This document shows, one piece after another, positions 9,181-22,614 of a stretch of DNA of 64,000 nt. A model generated the notes under the pieces. That model ran no database searches, was not told the DNA's origin, and was given only the letters and a program-made list of their open reading frames with translations. This DNA is from Lepraria neglecta. Lineage: Eukaryota > Ascomycota > Lecanoromycetes > Lecanorales > Stereocaulaceae. The position numbers were made by a program, and so were the translations under genes. The first letter of the stretch is position 1. Every line of letters begins with the position of its first letter. The stretch lies in contig CM065652.1 in the NCBI GenBank assembly GCA_033220425.1, positions 3,348,001 through 3,412,000 on the forward strand, written 5' to 3'.

Positions 9181-10730
9181 TTACGTAACAGTACCGTGGA
9201 CATCTAAGCCATGTCGTTGCAAGTGCATCTTGTTTTCCAAGGACACCTGACAAAGCTCGCAACTAAGAGACTCCTCTTCCTTAATGTATTGCAAGTGCTT
9301 CCGTCTGAAAAGTTTGCTGAGATCGCCTTCACTGCTAAATTCGTATATTCGATCTTCGATTGGCAGATTGGGATTGCCAAGGCATTTCCAACATCTCTTC
9401 GGCCTCCTCTCTTTGTACACCGACACCTTTGCTGCTTCGAGTGCTTCTTCGTCAAGCTCTATTTGGCTCTTGGCCGGCGGGGTAACGTTTACGCTCCGTC
9501 GCTTTGCTCGAGTAGGGTTCATTCCGCCCTCTTCAACCCCACAATATTCCGTGACGGCTCGGATGGCTCTATTGCGCCGGCATATCTCTGCTTCCAGAGT
9601 GACTCCCGGCGGGGCCACAATAGCGTCGGCTAGCTTTTTCTGCGCCGGGAGCATAGCATACTGAGACTGTACTATGACGACCTCCTTTGGAATTTCGATG
9701 CCGGCAAGCTGCTGCTCAACATCACGCACCGGTTGCTCGTACTCCCAGCGTTCCTTGATATCCTGAAGAAGGGCATGTCGCAGGCGCTGCCTTTCCTGGT
9801 TGATTTTGCGATTGAGCTCTTTGTACTTTGGATGTTTCGTTGCGTTTTTAAGGTTACGTTTAAGTCGCTCTCGTCGGTCAAGCAAGGAACGAAGAGTAGG
9901 ATCCTCGTTCACTGATGTAGATTGTTCTGCTGTGAGCCGTCGTGGCCGACGACGATCGATCGAACGACTCATGGTACAAGCCGCCCGCATTATCGCGTCC
10001 TGGGGCTGGAGGCCTCGCACGACAGCCTGCGTGTCAACCGTGACGTGCCGTGAGAGGTAGTGCTTCAAAAACGTCCGTATGCTGGCGTGCCCCCATCATA
10101 AGGTTCTGCATCGCCTCGCTGACGTTGCCTATGTACTGCGTTAATTCTGCATCTTGCCTACGACGGCTCGCGGAGCTTACCATTGTCATTGAAGGCCTTC
10201 CCTCCAGCATATCTCAGCGAATAGGGACGGGTGACTTGCGCAAACCCCGTAATTTGCCCTAGAACTTTGATCCAGGGTAGCAAGGTAGAATATGGAAGAG
10301 GCTCGTCGTCAGAAATGACCGAATTTGGGGTCTTTACCGCTTTCCGAAACACCTGGATATCGTCTAATTCCCGATTAAGGCGCAATATAAAGCCTACTTA
10401 ATTCCTCTGGGGATGTCAGATTGTATGCTGCGAACGCCTGATCGTGGAAGAGCACCCCAAGGAGGAAGACATGCGGACTAAAGATAAGAGACCCGTCGTA
10501 GATAATTTCAGGGAGAGGGAAGGTATTCCTTGCAAACGTGTCAGCATTCTTATCGGTTTTAAGAACGTATGAATTTCGGGAAAGGTTCAGGGACTTACAT
10601 ATCTTTCACCCCAAGGAACTCTTTTTGAGTAGTAGAAAGAGAAGCGAAAGTTTTCTGGGAAGGGACTCCCGGGAAAGCCTTGGCGGCCTTGGAGCCAACA
10701 TCCTAGCGAGGCTCTAGGCATTATAAAATT
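9181..10730 (-). pseudogene. DUF3435/FluG-type tyrosine recombinase (Starship captain family), decayed
   Basis: Minus-strand pieces in order: FRFSFYYSK / EFLGVKD; an intron (GTAAGT donor, TTTGCAAG acceptor); TFPLPEIIYDGSLIFSPHVF then LLGVLFHDQAFAAYNLTSPE; DEPLPYSTLLPWIKVLGQIT; then RPYSLRYAGGKAFND, EAMQNLMMG, GHASIRTFLKHYLSRHVTVD and the 295-codon tail with a Cx2C...HxxxxH zinc finger (CELCQVSLENKMHLQRH). The Arg of SLRY, the His of GHAS and the Tyr of KHYLSR sit where tyrosine recombinases of this family have catalytic residues (established for DUF3435 captains). Frame breaks: one near an A run before EFLG, one near LSRLYIAP, one in the G run before GHAS. The N-terminal part is missing. It marks a dead DNA transposon gene. 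Confidence 0.75.
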
Positions 10731-10937
10731 AACCACACTTTGCTCGAAAAGGCTGCTCAAATGTCCGCCCATAAATGAAAGAAGAAGAAAAGTGATACCG
10801 AATATACAACAGTGTCCCCAATTATCACCCAACATTCCGCATCCCATCAGCATCGGCCCCCAATTCAACCTTCCACTCGCCTCTCGTCTATACCCCAACA
10901 ACAGACCAAAGCAACCCCTCCCCCTTCTTCGCCCAAG

Positions 10938-12315
10938 CTAGGGATACTCCCCTTCCACAGGCGGCGGCACCCCAGTCAACAACACAGCACGATGCGCCAG
11001 CACATACTCCCCAAAACTCTCCAAACCCTCCTCCGCCTTCAAAAAACACCTCACGCCCGTACTAGTAGCATTATACTTCAACCATGCAACCCCGAAACAA
11101 TTGATACTCGAAAAGCTCCTTCAATCGAACGTCGTCAGCATTTTCCTTTTCTGTAATTCTTAATTCAAAAGCCCAGTTCCATTCTCCCAGAGAAATCCTC
11201 GTGACTTGCGTGGGAGGGGAAATGGAGTTGTTGGATCAGGATAGGATAGTTAGAATAACGTACACATTAACCAGACTGCAATAATCGATACAGCTCCTAG
11301 AATCAGGCTCCACAACTCCCTCATATGTAGGACCGCTGTATTCGCGGTGGCGTTGGATTTGGTAGATGTCGGTCGTGCCGTCGGCGGTGAAATTTGTGCC
11401 GTCGATGCTGGGGCAGCCGAGGGCGGTGGTGGAGGTTCCTATTGGGTAGGCTAAGGTGGAGGTAGTGGCGGTGTTAGTGCCAGATACGGTGGTATAAGAG
11501 GGTGGGGTAAGGGCGTTTGTTGATGTCGTTGTTGGGGATGCTGTGGCGGCGATGGAAGTGGGTGGGGGAGATAGGGCCGAGGGGCTAGATGGCGATGATG
11601 TGCTGCTGGGCTGGTCTATAGCAGAGGTGGTTGGTGACGTGGGACTCGTTGGGGACCGTATGGAGCTACTGGAGGATGTTACGGTGCTTGGCTGGCTTGT
11701 CGTCCCGGCATTTCTAGCCTGGGTGTTCCTCGAGGAAGTGTGTGGTGTCAAATGAGCTTTTGATCTGGGTGGCTCGGACGCAGGCAAAAGCCTAGGTAGT
11801 GTGCTTGGCGCATTTGACGGGATGCCTGCGATATCTAGGGTTGGCAAAGACACAGGATCAGGTGCTGAAAGCGCAGTATTGGCTACCAGTAGGACGGACG
11901 AGACGCTACTGTTGAAGGAAAGGTACGGTCTTGGGAATACTCTAGGATCGTTTGTGATCACTGTAGGGTCATTCGTGATAAAAATCTCCGCTGTCGATAC
12001 TTCGGTGACTGTGCCTGGAGTGGCGGAAGTAGCTGTGTATGGACCTGACAGCTAAGTTGTAGGTCAGCTGCTTGCGGCGTGGCTGCCACTATGGAGCTCA
12101 CGTACTGGATCTGACGTTCTCAGCTGTTCGGCAGAGTACATCGATGTCACTGGATCCCCAGAATCATTGCCAACAATTACCGTCCTCACCCTAAAGCCAG
12201 CCTGACAATCATTTGTTCCTTGCTGCTTAATATCATTTGGGTAAAGCAGTGTGCTCGCCAACCTTGTATTTGCGAAAGAGAATAGCAAGCAAATTCTTCT
12301 AAGGAGCAAAGCCAT
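10938..12315 (-). CDS. Secreted Ser/Thr-rich protein with apple/PAN-like Cys domain
   Basis: Exons 12315-12106, 12051-11264 and 11106-10938 join in phase to 388 residues. A signal peptide is likely at MALLLRRICLLFSFANTRLA. The middle 150 residues are Ser, Thr and Pro rich (probably O-glycosylated). A C-terminal Cys region resembles the fungal apple/PAN-like module: CPSIDGTNFTADGT, SCIDYCSLVN, NCFGVAWLKYN and CFLK. Such modules bind protein or carbohydrate, so a cell-wall or extracellular role is inferred. The stop follows GVPPPVEGEYP; no C-terminal membrane anchor or GPI signal is seen. Introns use GTACGTGAG (12105) and GTACGT (11263). A second apple-like gene lies at 46965-47602. Confidence 0.75.
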
Positions 12316-13040
12316 TGTATATGAAGCCCATATCGATAGTAGGGCCCGCTCTGCACTTAAGATTGATGCTTTGATTGGATCTCGTAGAGAGAAAGTAAGC
12401 ACCCAAGATCTATTGCGTGCATTCTGATCGCAAGACATCGCGTGCACGCAACGCGTGTCGTCGGATTTCTTGGCAAATGACCATCGAACCAATGGTGAAG
12501 GAGTCAATGATCACGGTGCTAATTTCAGAGTGATGATAGCGAGACAAGAAGCAATTCGCAGGCGAGTTCAGATTGGTTGAGTGACAGAAAAGGTCTTATG
12601 CACGTCGAGCAAACGGTGCAACCAAGATAGACGAGACATAACCTTGGGATCTTATGTCGAGAAAAAGCTTGAATGATCACGATGAGAAATGGGAAATTTG
12701 TGAGTGAAATAGCGAATTCGTTGTCTTGGCATCTAGTGATAGTTAAAAAGCAGCGCTTTCTATTAAAGAGATCTCTCTAAATTCCCTTAGTCAATGGGTC
12801 CTCGGGCCACAAGCTCCACGCTTAGTAGGAAATTCGACCAGCGAATGTGGTAATGAAATAGTGGTACAACTTCTACTGAGACATGTGAAGTGCAAGCGAT
12901 CTAGGGGTATTTCCGCACGATGAAAAGAAATCAGACTACCGAAAGAAGGAAAAGAAAAAGTCCTGTGAATTAGCTCAGCCCATGCTGCCCGCCCAGATTC
13001 CATTGCTGGGCAACCTGGGTTTCAACTCGTAGTGATCAGG
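12316..13040. other. Intergenic between two minus-strand genes
   Basis: Upstream region of the secreted apple-like gene and 3' flank of the C2H2 gene. No further frame, repeat or RNA gene recognised. Confidence 0.4.
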
Positions 13041-14308
<1,268 letters not shown>

Positions 14309-15949
14309 GGCAAGAGATGCGATGGGAGAGTGCGTAGGGAATGGGGCTAGAGATCTGCGAGTTGTATTGCTCGGTCGTAGCGGGAAATGATGCTAAGTCT
14401 TGAGCTGCGTGAGCTCTACGCTTTAACACCGCTATTTTGGTAGTATGTGGGCTGTTGTAGGAAGGACTAAGAGCGCCAGCTTTGTATAGAGCGTGTAATG
14501 AGCCAGTGCACGGACGACGCTTGAAACCAGTCGTGGTGGGGCAGTGCCTGGGTTCACTCAATGCTTGTAGATGATCCAGGCCTGCTGGGGCACTTGCAAC
14601 TCTTGAACTGATATCACCTCTCAGATTCGAATGTGGTAACAGGTATTGACAACTCGTCAGAGGAGAGTATAGGATTGTGGCCTGATGTCTCGGAGGAAGG
14701 CTGCCCAGGTAGATGAATCACCGTCTTGGAGGCCAGTCTTCAGTCTCGTGCAGAACTCTAGTGCGCACGCTGGAGGAGACCACGTTCGGAGAGCTTGTTC
14801 GTGTAAGGAGACTTCGTAGTATTTAGGTTTCGCCTGTGCCTGACTTGCGGTATATGCAAGAGGAATGGCAGCTACTGCTGCTTGATCTCGTGGTTCGGCG
14901 ACGGGTAATGCTTGTGTAGGTCGATGGATGTGGTGAATCGCGTTGGAGAGGATGTTCGCATGTGAGATGCCGTTTCTTGCGTGCCGATGTCTGCGATGAT
15001 GTTGGTATTCCTCCTCTTTGGGCTATACAATGACTTGCGCGTATTGGACTCTTGAGGACTGCGTGAAGGCCGAGCTGATAACGCTGGGCCGCCGAGTGTT
15101 TATCTGAGAAGGGAGTAGAGTCTGTTGGAAAGCTTAGCTCTGTTAGTCTGCTTTCTGTTTTTGCTCGGTTTTAAGTGATACAACCCTGCTCCTTATAGTC
15201 CACCGGGTGCCATATGAGCCAAACTTGCGGGGGATGGCAGAGGTTCCTCTAAATTGGGTAACCAAGATTACTCTAAGTCCGAGCGTAGTCTGGATGTAGG
15301 ACCCTGCGTGTTGGACGTTGTTGTGCCGTACGTCAGAGTGGTGGTGAAGATGGAGGATTAGTGGAAGCACCAGTCAACACGTAAACAGGACGACTGTGAA
15401 GCCGAAATTGTGATTGTGAGGAAGCTAAGCTGGATTAGTGGAGTGTGCTGGGGATCGTTGGTGTGCGAGGCGGGAGTACCAGATTGAAGGCTCGAGGGAT
15501 GAACTATGAAGGAGCTATCGAAGCCCCTTTAGGACCAAGGGCATTCAATCATGGATTAGCAAACGGATTAGCATGATGTTGGCGGTGAGATCGAATCAGC
15601 TCTGATATGGTCAGTCTGCGAGCTTAATTGGTTAGCAAGCGGAAGGGCGATCTGGGGCGGGGAGATTGGGAGCCCGAGCAGCCCTGCCAAGGGTGCTTGT
15701 GCGTCAGCCCCAGCCTGTCCATACCTTGGTTACCATTATTCTCCGGCAGCACTCTGCTTCACATAAAGAGCAGACATAAGTTCATCAATATTATTATTAT
15801 TAGCAGGGTTGTGATAATATTTCGCACAGCACATTGCGCATGGTCACGTAAGCCCGTTGATGATCTGCGCTGCAATGCACAATGCAGGAGAGGGAGAAGC
15901 CAGGCGACGGCTGGGGGGGCGACCGAACGAAGCTTCGATTTGCCTTCGA

Positions 15950-16075
15950 ATCCTTCTAGTACCGTGTTCGATCCTTCTAGAGACCTTCTAGTGATCCTTC
16001 CATCCGGCTAGTGCATCTTTGAATCCTTCTAGTCACATTCTAGTATCCTTCTGTCATTCTTCTAGCGCTTCCACA
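15950..16075. repeat. ATCCTTCTAG repeat patch
   Basis: At least six copies of ATCCTTCTAG or close variants within about 125 bp (near 15950, 15970, 15991, 16021, 16038 and 16055). The reverse complement of the core (CTAGAAGG) forms the companion patch about 800 bp downstream. Confidence 0.55.
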
Positions 16076-16794
16076 CTAATGTTATTGCCGCTGCATTCAC
16101 ATGAGCTGCACCGTCGATCATCTGTGCCTCCTTCTTGGCTTCTGCATGCACAAATTACGTCCTCGAATGAGATAATGTTGCGACGTGATACATCCTGCAT
16201 GATCCTTGCACAGCATGGCAGGCTTGGTAACTCGTGCTTACACTGCATTAGGCTGCTCCTTTCCAACGCAATCAGATCTGGGGTACTCTATCGCAAACGG
16301 CTCCGTGCCCCACAGCATCTGCCGGCGCGACTCCAAACAATGAAATCCAGCAATAACGCCCAAGTGTGAGGGGAATTTGAGGAGAGCCAATAATACGGGA
16401 ACACCGGGTCTCTTCGGCCGTCTTGCTGGCCTGGAGTGGAGTACTCGCATTTCTTCTTTGGGCGGTAGCGACGAACCCGTGTCTGAAAATGAAATACTAC
16501 CTTGACAAGTGCATAGAGTAAAGTATGCCAATAGCGCGACGCAAATCAATTCATGTAATGAATCTGAGGAACGGCATAGGTACAACAGACATTTACCCCA
16601 TTCATGCTCGGCAACGGTACCCTTCTTTACGCGATTGATGACTTAGCACGTCTAATGGCACAAAGTCTAAGGTTAGGATCGTCTGAAGGGTCGATATGTC
16701 ACGCATACAGCACGCATTATTAGTGGGACAGGCATGGAATAGTGAAGCTTACCGGGTAAGGTCACGTTGAGGACGTGCCCAAAATTCTCCGCAC

Positions 16795-16885
16795 AGTCGC
16801 TAGAAGGTTTCTAGAAGGCTAAAGCTTCTCCAAAAAGAAATCCTCTAGAAGGCCTCTAGAAGACCTCTAGGAAGCTTTCCAAAAG
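16795..16885. repeat. CTAGAAGG repeat patch, inverse of the 16.0 kb patch
   Basis: Repeated CTAGAAGG/CTCTAGAAG units (near 16799, 16811, 16851 and 16866). They include the palindrome TTCTAGAA, which also satisfies the heat-shock element core TTCnnGAA. No heat-shock gene is adjacent, so a repeat origin is more likely than regulation. Confidence 0.5.
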
Positions 16886-19134
16886 CCTTCCACGCCACCC
16901 TAAATTGGTTGCTCGTGGTGTTCGTCGCCATTGGCTCTCCAATACCCTTGGTGCCTCTCCAAATCACATGTCGACTAGTTATGCGCGGGCCGCCGCAGCA
17001 TTGCGTTTGTATGCATTGATTTACCGCCTTTGGGCTCGAGCATAATCTCGTCTCTTAGACTCTTACGCAATTCTGATAGCCTATCAAAATTCTCTCCTCC
17101 CCTCTCGGAAAGACTTTAGCATTACGAGCTGGCGATAGCTCAAAGGGCTTGCTGAAGACCCGACTAAGAGAGCGTCCCAGCGATAAACGCTTCAATGGCG
17201 TATCGGCGATGAAGTCTCATGACACCATTCGGAGCAATATCAAAGCTTTGTGGGGATGGAATCAGCAAAAGCCTCAGCCGTTGAGCAGTGGCCATACGGC
17301 CCCAATCCGGAAGGGGCTCATGCACCCGATATCAAAATCTTTGCTACCGCCCATCATTATGGCGACTTGGCCATCGCTATCTCTTCATTTCAAAAGTGTT
17401 CTAGAGTTCGCCAATCGATCTGGGCAGGCTCAATTTGGCTTTGCCTTTACGACTAGTACCATGACAGGCGGCTCGTTGATACTGCTCTACTCGCAATGCT
17501 CGCTCAGTGCTTTCAGCTCCCCGAGGTCACCACTGGAGAGACGATCAAGAGAGAATCCTTGAATGGAACTCTCGGGAGTTTGGGTCGCTTCTGTGACGAC
17601 GGCTCGTGGCATCTTACCATGCGGACACATTTAGGACTCTCGACCTCCTGCTTGTCAAGCCTGGACTCGCAGCTCTTATCATGTCTGGCAAACCTTCACG
17701 TCCAGACATGCAGCTGCCTCCATGGCGTTCAAGTTCCTGGTCGGTCAATGGCAAAGAAGGGCCAATTCTTCGAAAATCATTCTGATTCATGTCAAGCCAT
17801 TGTTTCAAGCCATCCCCTCCGCAACATCTTTTCCATGCTATCTCAGATTCTGTCATATACACCTTACAGCCGATCACTCTCCGCGGGACGCTTTTCAAGT
17901 TTCAACGCTGAGACGTCAGGCCATCGTTTGGCATGTTACTGAGTGGCCGGGCCTCAAGCCTGCCTCCCTGGCACTGTTGCTATTCAGGGTGGTCATCCTA
18001 TGTCTCTGAATCGTGTTAACAAGGTCGTGTAGGATCTAATTGACACTCGTGCTTGTCCCACCAAGTCTAACCACATTCATGATGCCCCGTCTCCCATCAA
18101 TACCCTCACGACTATTCAACGTACACGCAGTGATACTCGAAAGATTGACGGCCGAAAGTACCGTGGACAACGTGTCATGTGATACAGTCCAGCGCTGCAA
18201 GAACGCTCAATCTTCAGTGATCCACGGTACTAATACTACGCACTTCCTACCTCGTCCACCGTTAACCGAGATCCTGCCAAATCCCAGAGCCCTAGTCGAG
18301 ATACAGTAAATGCACGCACTGTTTGGTCTACGAGTTCAAGTCCACAGTGCCAGACACAATAGACCACTAGGAGGATACTGAACACCTACAGAACGTTGTT
18401 CGATTAGTCCAGGTACTGGCGTCCGGCGCTCCTCTCGCCCTTACACCATGTGAATTTCCACCTTCTCGCAATAAATACAGAGCCTCCTATGAACTGGCAG
18501 TCTCGAGCACTATACCTGCAGTACAGCTATTTGAATCTCTCTATCTCAAATCCTCGACATCCATGAATAAGAGAGATGTGGATCAGTCAAGCTCTAAATC
18601 TTCGGGGTTCAAGCACAAGCGGTAAAAAGGGTATGCATCTACCGTATGCCTACTGATCTATACAATCAATCAAGATCAAACATAGCAGTAGACTTTGTGA
18701 CAAAGATATAAGAGGCCTCGCTGCTAGGCTGATCAGTTGAGCGCTCTATATTGTCCATGTGCGTGAGCTTCCGGATCTCAACCACGGGGCTTTAACCACT
18801 TATCAACGCAATGAGCGCCGTGTTTTGGTCAACGTGCCCTCGTGCAACACTGCATCTTATGATGCAAGCCGAGAAAAGCGCCGAGAAGAGCGTTCAGTGT
18901 CTACCTTCTATCTACAACATCTATCTTCTAGTTCCCACCTCCATCTTCAACCTCCACTTCAACCTCCGACTTCCACCTTCTAATTCCCACTTCAACCACA
19001 TACTTTTACCTTCTACTATCAATACCGACTAGACGAGTACCACCCTTACCTATGTCACCCTTTGGTCTTTAGACTTCTTCTTGAACACAGCACCGTGTAC
19101 TTGATGCAACGGTACATCCTCAACAGCAGCAACC

Positions 19135-20512
19135 ATGGCGATTATTGAGTGTGATATCACCTATTGTGCGATCTGTGGAGCGCCGATAGAGAATTCATAT
19201 GTATTTTATCCTAAAATTCCTCTCATACACAGCTAACACCCTTGGCTAGCTTGAAGAAGCTTGGGAAGACTCGCCTGTATGGTTCTCAGGCTTCATCGTA
19301 ATGATTATCGACGTGTTCAAGTCAGAGTTCAAAGAGAATACCATCAATAGGTGCGGCAGCTCTGTTGCTACTCTCTTCAGCTATGTACTAACAGCCAACC
19401 TTGCACCTTTCTAGCAAGAGCAATGTCAAAGACAAAAACATTGAATTCTATGACGACAGCCACGAACTGTCCGGCTACGAGTATGGCGGCTACGAAGAGG
19501 GCATATGTCCCGATCATTTCTTTCCTATGCATTGGGCTTGCCATAACATTGCGGAAAATTCATTGCTTTCGTCAAAGTTCAACGCAACTGGGGCTATGAG
19601 AAGGACGTCTTAGGCTCCTGGAGAGATCTATATCACGCATTAGAGACACGGTATGAAACCGATAGGGATGATGAGAGTATGGTGGAGTTGAACCGGCCGA
19701 ACCATTCTTTCGGTGCAGTAGACTCTCAACATCAAAATGGCTGGGACCACGTTGATGCCTCGAAGGTATACATGCCTACTGATTTGACATATCCCGTCCG
19801 AGAACCTCGCTTGGGAACTGGTTGTCCTCGTGTACAAGTTAACTAACACTATATCTATAGTCATGCGAATCAGACCCCATCAATATCGCTCATGTCACAG
19901 AATACATCCTAGCATACCTTCGACCAATGCCCAGCGGCACCAAAGTCGACTAGGAGACCATGAAATTAATCAAAAATCTCGCCAACGTTCTCCCCGAGCT
20001 CCAGCTCATGGTTGTAGAACAACTCGGGTCTAGCAGATTCGAGAATCCCGCGCTTAGGTGCACTCGTATCTGTCCGCCAGACTTCTGGCGAGAACTATTT
20101 ATCAAAGTCACACCGTAAGTGCATGTTGCGGATTCAATCCTTCTCAATCTGTCTTCAATTACCTCCCCGTCCACCGATCCCTCCTTTCATCTCCCTCCTC
20201 AAATTTTCCTCTCTCGGAACGAATACTGATACTAACCTCTTTAGATGACTCTGGGACCTCGAGCCCCCCTTCCTGTATCTCAAGAGAGGACAGTGGGGTT
20301 GGGAGCGCCTGGTACGCATGGTGATGCAAACAGATGCTTTCGAGGAGGGTGGCTGCATGGCGGCTGTGCCAAAGGCGCTTGCGCTGAGGAATCGGAGGAG
20401 GATTTGGAGATGTCTTTGGAAAATGGAGGTGCCAGGGGAGAGTGGAGGTTGGAGACTCAAGGTGGTGGAGACAGTGAGAAAAAGGGAAAGAAAGAGCGAG
20501 AGTGAAGTGTAA
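19135..20512 (+). pseudogene. F-box-like protein with N-terminal CxxC motif, decayed
   Basis: Exons can be followed from ATG 19135. MAIIECDITYCAICGAPIEN leads to a spliced LEEAWEDSPVWFSGFIVMII (introns at GTATTT with GCTAAC branch, and GTGCGG with CTAAC branch). Then come YEYGGYEEGICPDHFFPMHW, YEKDVLGSWRDLYHALETRY, an intron at GTATAC, and LANVLPELQLMVVEQLGSS (the F-box-like helix region). The tail is LWDLEPPFLYLKRGQWGWER followed by RNRRRIW, ending at TAA 20512. This order is that of a large fungal family of F-box substrate adaptors with a CAICG start. Breaks seen: a one-base loss in the A run of GCGGAAAATTC near 19555, an in-frame TAG before ETMKLIKN, and a TGA at the start of the last exon. 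Confidence 0.6.
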
Positions 20513-21633
20513 GAGTGTTAATGATGAGATTGAGAAGTTGTTGAATTGCACGCCCATGCATTGAGCGGGCTGGTTCATAGCTCTGCTGATAAAAATGCCT
20601 CTTGTTCTAGCATGCAACTCTGATATAGACATTTTGCATGCTACCAATCCAAGAAATCCCACATTCTCCAAGTCATCAGCCTGAAATGAATATAACGTTT
20701 TGCTCAGAAACCCGTTGCAAAGTACCCTTGTCCTAGGAAATCATCGGGACATTGACAAGTTCGTGGCTCAAGATGACAGTAGAATCGATGTATTGCTACT
20801 CCCAACTATCATAGCCTTGCTTGAGTTTTCTGCTCCTTGATGTACCAGGATTTGACTCATCCGCAGAAAGTAGGGTGATGGATGGGCACTTTGAGGAAGA
20901 GGGTCGTTGGTATAGCGTGAGAGGCCCGTATCATACACCGTGGCATTACCATTTCAAAAGACTACAACAATAATTGATATTTACTTGCAGCCAATTCTAT
21001 TCTTATCGCACAGCGCTGGCGAGGTTGCCGTCCCCATCCCGCATCTCAGGCGCTAGCCTCCTCCTTTGGTGGCGGAGCAAAGGCTGGAATCCTCCACACC
21101 GCAACACCAGCCAACCACAAACCACCTCCCAAGATCCCACAACCAGATCTATATCTACGTAACAAACTAAAAAATTCCGAAGGATCACTAGTGTGTGTTC
21201 TAACGTTTCCAAACCATCCTTCTCGCTTCTTCGACGAATAAAATGGGGTTATTTTATATACATTTGGGGGTATCGTTTCGAATGGAGTGTGTCTAAGCCT
21301 TGTCTTTCCACCATGCGAGCCTCACTACGCCGCACTTCGTAATTAGCTCCTCCTAGCAAAGCAAATTGCTGCCCTTATGAATTATGGCAAAGATAAACAT
21401 AAAAGAAGGGTCTTACCCTCGTAAATCCAGCCACCCATTATTATTCCTCTCGAACGTTCGAAGGCCTTCAGAACATCCGTCTCACTGCTTACAACGACAA
21501 CAAAGACTCTTCTCATCCACACGCGTTAAGCTCCCGGATTTCAAGTCCCCACTGTCAAAAGTAAGCACTCAAAGCAATCTTATCCAAGAAGTTCGCACTT
21601 CGCACTTCACACAACCCACTAACACTCCCCCCA
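20513..21633. other. Intergenic, no supported gene
   Basis: No family features. A frame at 21384-21590 ending at a GTAAGC donor could hold the first exon of the next small membrane protein, but the phase does not match, so it is not claimed. Confidence 0.35.
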
Positions 21634-22023
21634 GTGGTCTACGCCCCCTCCCTCCCCCCCACCAGCACCAACAAAACCAACAACACAAACCACAGCCAAA
21701 GCCCCCTCGCATCCTCCAAATGCGATCATAACTGCAAAATCGCCGCCGCCATCATAGTTCCCATAGTCTGTGCGGTCGCTATTGTAGCCATTGTGTACGC
21801 TGCTTGGGGCCATAAGTATGTGGTAAAGAAGAGGGAGGAGAGACGAAGGCAAAAGGAAGAGAAGGACATTGAGATGAGGAAAGTGGGGGAGAGGAGCGAG
21901 GTGGGGAGTGTGGCGGGGTTTGTGAGGGATGGGGAGGGCGAGGGAGAGGAAGAGGAAGAGGAAGAGGAAGAGGGGAAGGGGAGGCGGGTGGATGAGAATG
22001 CGCAGGCGAAGGGGTTGAAGTGA
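21634..22023 (+). CDS. Small single-pass membrane protein, copy 1 (main exon)
   Basis: About 129 codons. A Ser/Thr/Asn-rich leader is followed by one clear transmembrane helix (IAAAIIVPIVCAVAIVAIVY), a juxtamembrane HKYVVKKREERRRQKEEKD and a Glu-rich tail with an uninterrupted run of Glu near the C-terminus. The Lys/Arg-rich side should be cytosolic. The frame begins at a CCCCCAG acceptor, so a short upstream exon with the start codon is likely. The next gene has the same plan, suggesting tandem duplication. No named family recognised; the organisation recalls fungal proteins with an extracellular Ser/Thr stretch and one membrane anchor. Confidence 0.45.
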   Translation: MVYAPSLPPTSTNKTNNTNHSQSPLASSKCDHNCKIAAAIIVPIVCAVAIVAIVYAAWGHKYVVKKREERRRQKEEKDIEMRKVGERSEVGSVAGFVRDGEGEGEEEEEEEEEGKGRRVDENAQAKGLK

Positions 22024-22614
22024 CGGCATAGATCATAGATGAGAGGGTTGGGTTGTGAAGAGATGTTCTGGCGTTTTGGCGTTCTAATGGCGATACCCAA
22101 GGCGTTCTTCGCCGGAATCTCGAAATCATTTGTAGTCTTGGCGTAGGATTTTGGGGATGCAAAAATATCTAACGAGATAGACGATGGATCTAGCGTAGGC
22201 GTTAATGTTTCTAAAAGTCGATCATTGAATCCTTCGAATCATTTTGGCCAATCAAATACCTGGATTGAACTTGAAACAGAAATATTGTTTCGTGATTGCT
22301 GAGCCTCATCCTTCGGCGCCACCAGCGCGTGCCTAGATTAGTGTGCTTCAAGATCCAGCGCAGCAGAATCAAGCCTTACAATAGTGATTGCGAATAAATA
22401 AAGTACCCCATCTGACCCTCCTATCATTCCTTTCGCTAGGTTCCAGGACAGAAGAGACACCGACACATCTCCGCATCGCAACTACTCATCCATCTAACCG
22501 CTTTCCCCAGTCTCCCTCCTCTTCAACCGTCTTGCCTATTCCCATTCTCATCGCAATAATGAGTCGGTAAACATCCGCATCGTCTTCTAGCTATTAAATC
22601 TTACCCTGATATAG

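Larger units (their letters stand above)
14309..19134. other. Long gene-poor stretch
   Basis: About 4.8 kb without a supported gene. The first kilobase is the upstream region of the C2H2 gene. CCTTCTAG/CTAGAAGG repeat patches lie at 15950-16075 and 16795-16880. Overlapping frames at 17149-18009 have no recognisable domain and no start or intron signals that fit together. A pyrimidine-rich tract (repeats of CCACCTTC/TTCTA) at 18895-19030 immediately precedes the F-box pseudogene and could be its old promoter. Confidence 0.4.

Noticed and set aside
16795-16885. Heat-shock promoter
   Set aside because: TTCTAGAA fits the element core but is a by-product of the repeat unit, and no gene starts nearby.
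17149-18309. Run of overlapping open frames on both strands
   Set aside because: No domain, no consistent frame, no splice signals joining them; treated as non-coding or unrecognisable remains.
21619-22162. Ser/Pro/Leu-rich minus-strand frames of 124-136 codons
   Set aside because: They are the complement of the Glu/Lys-rich tail of the small membrane protein on the plus strand.
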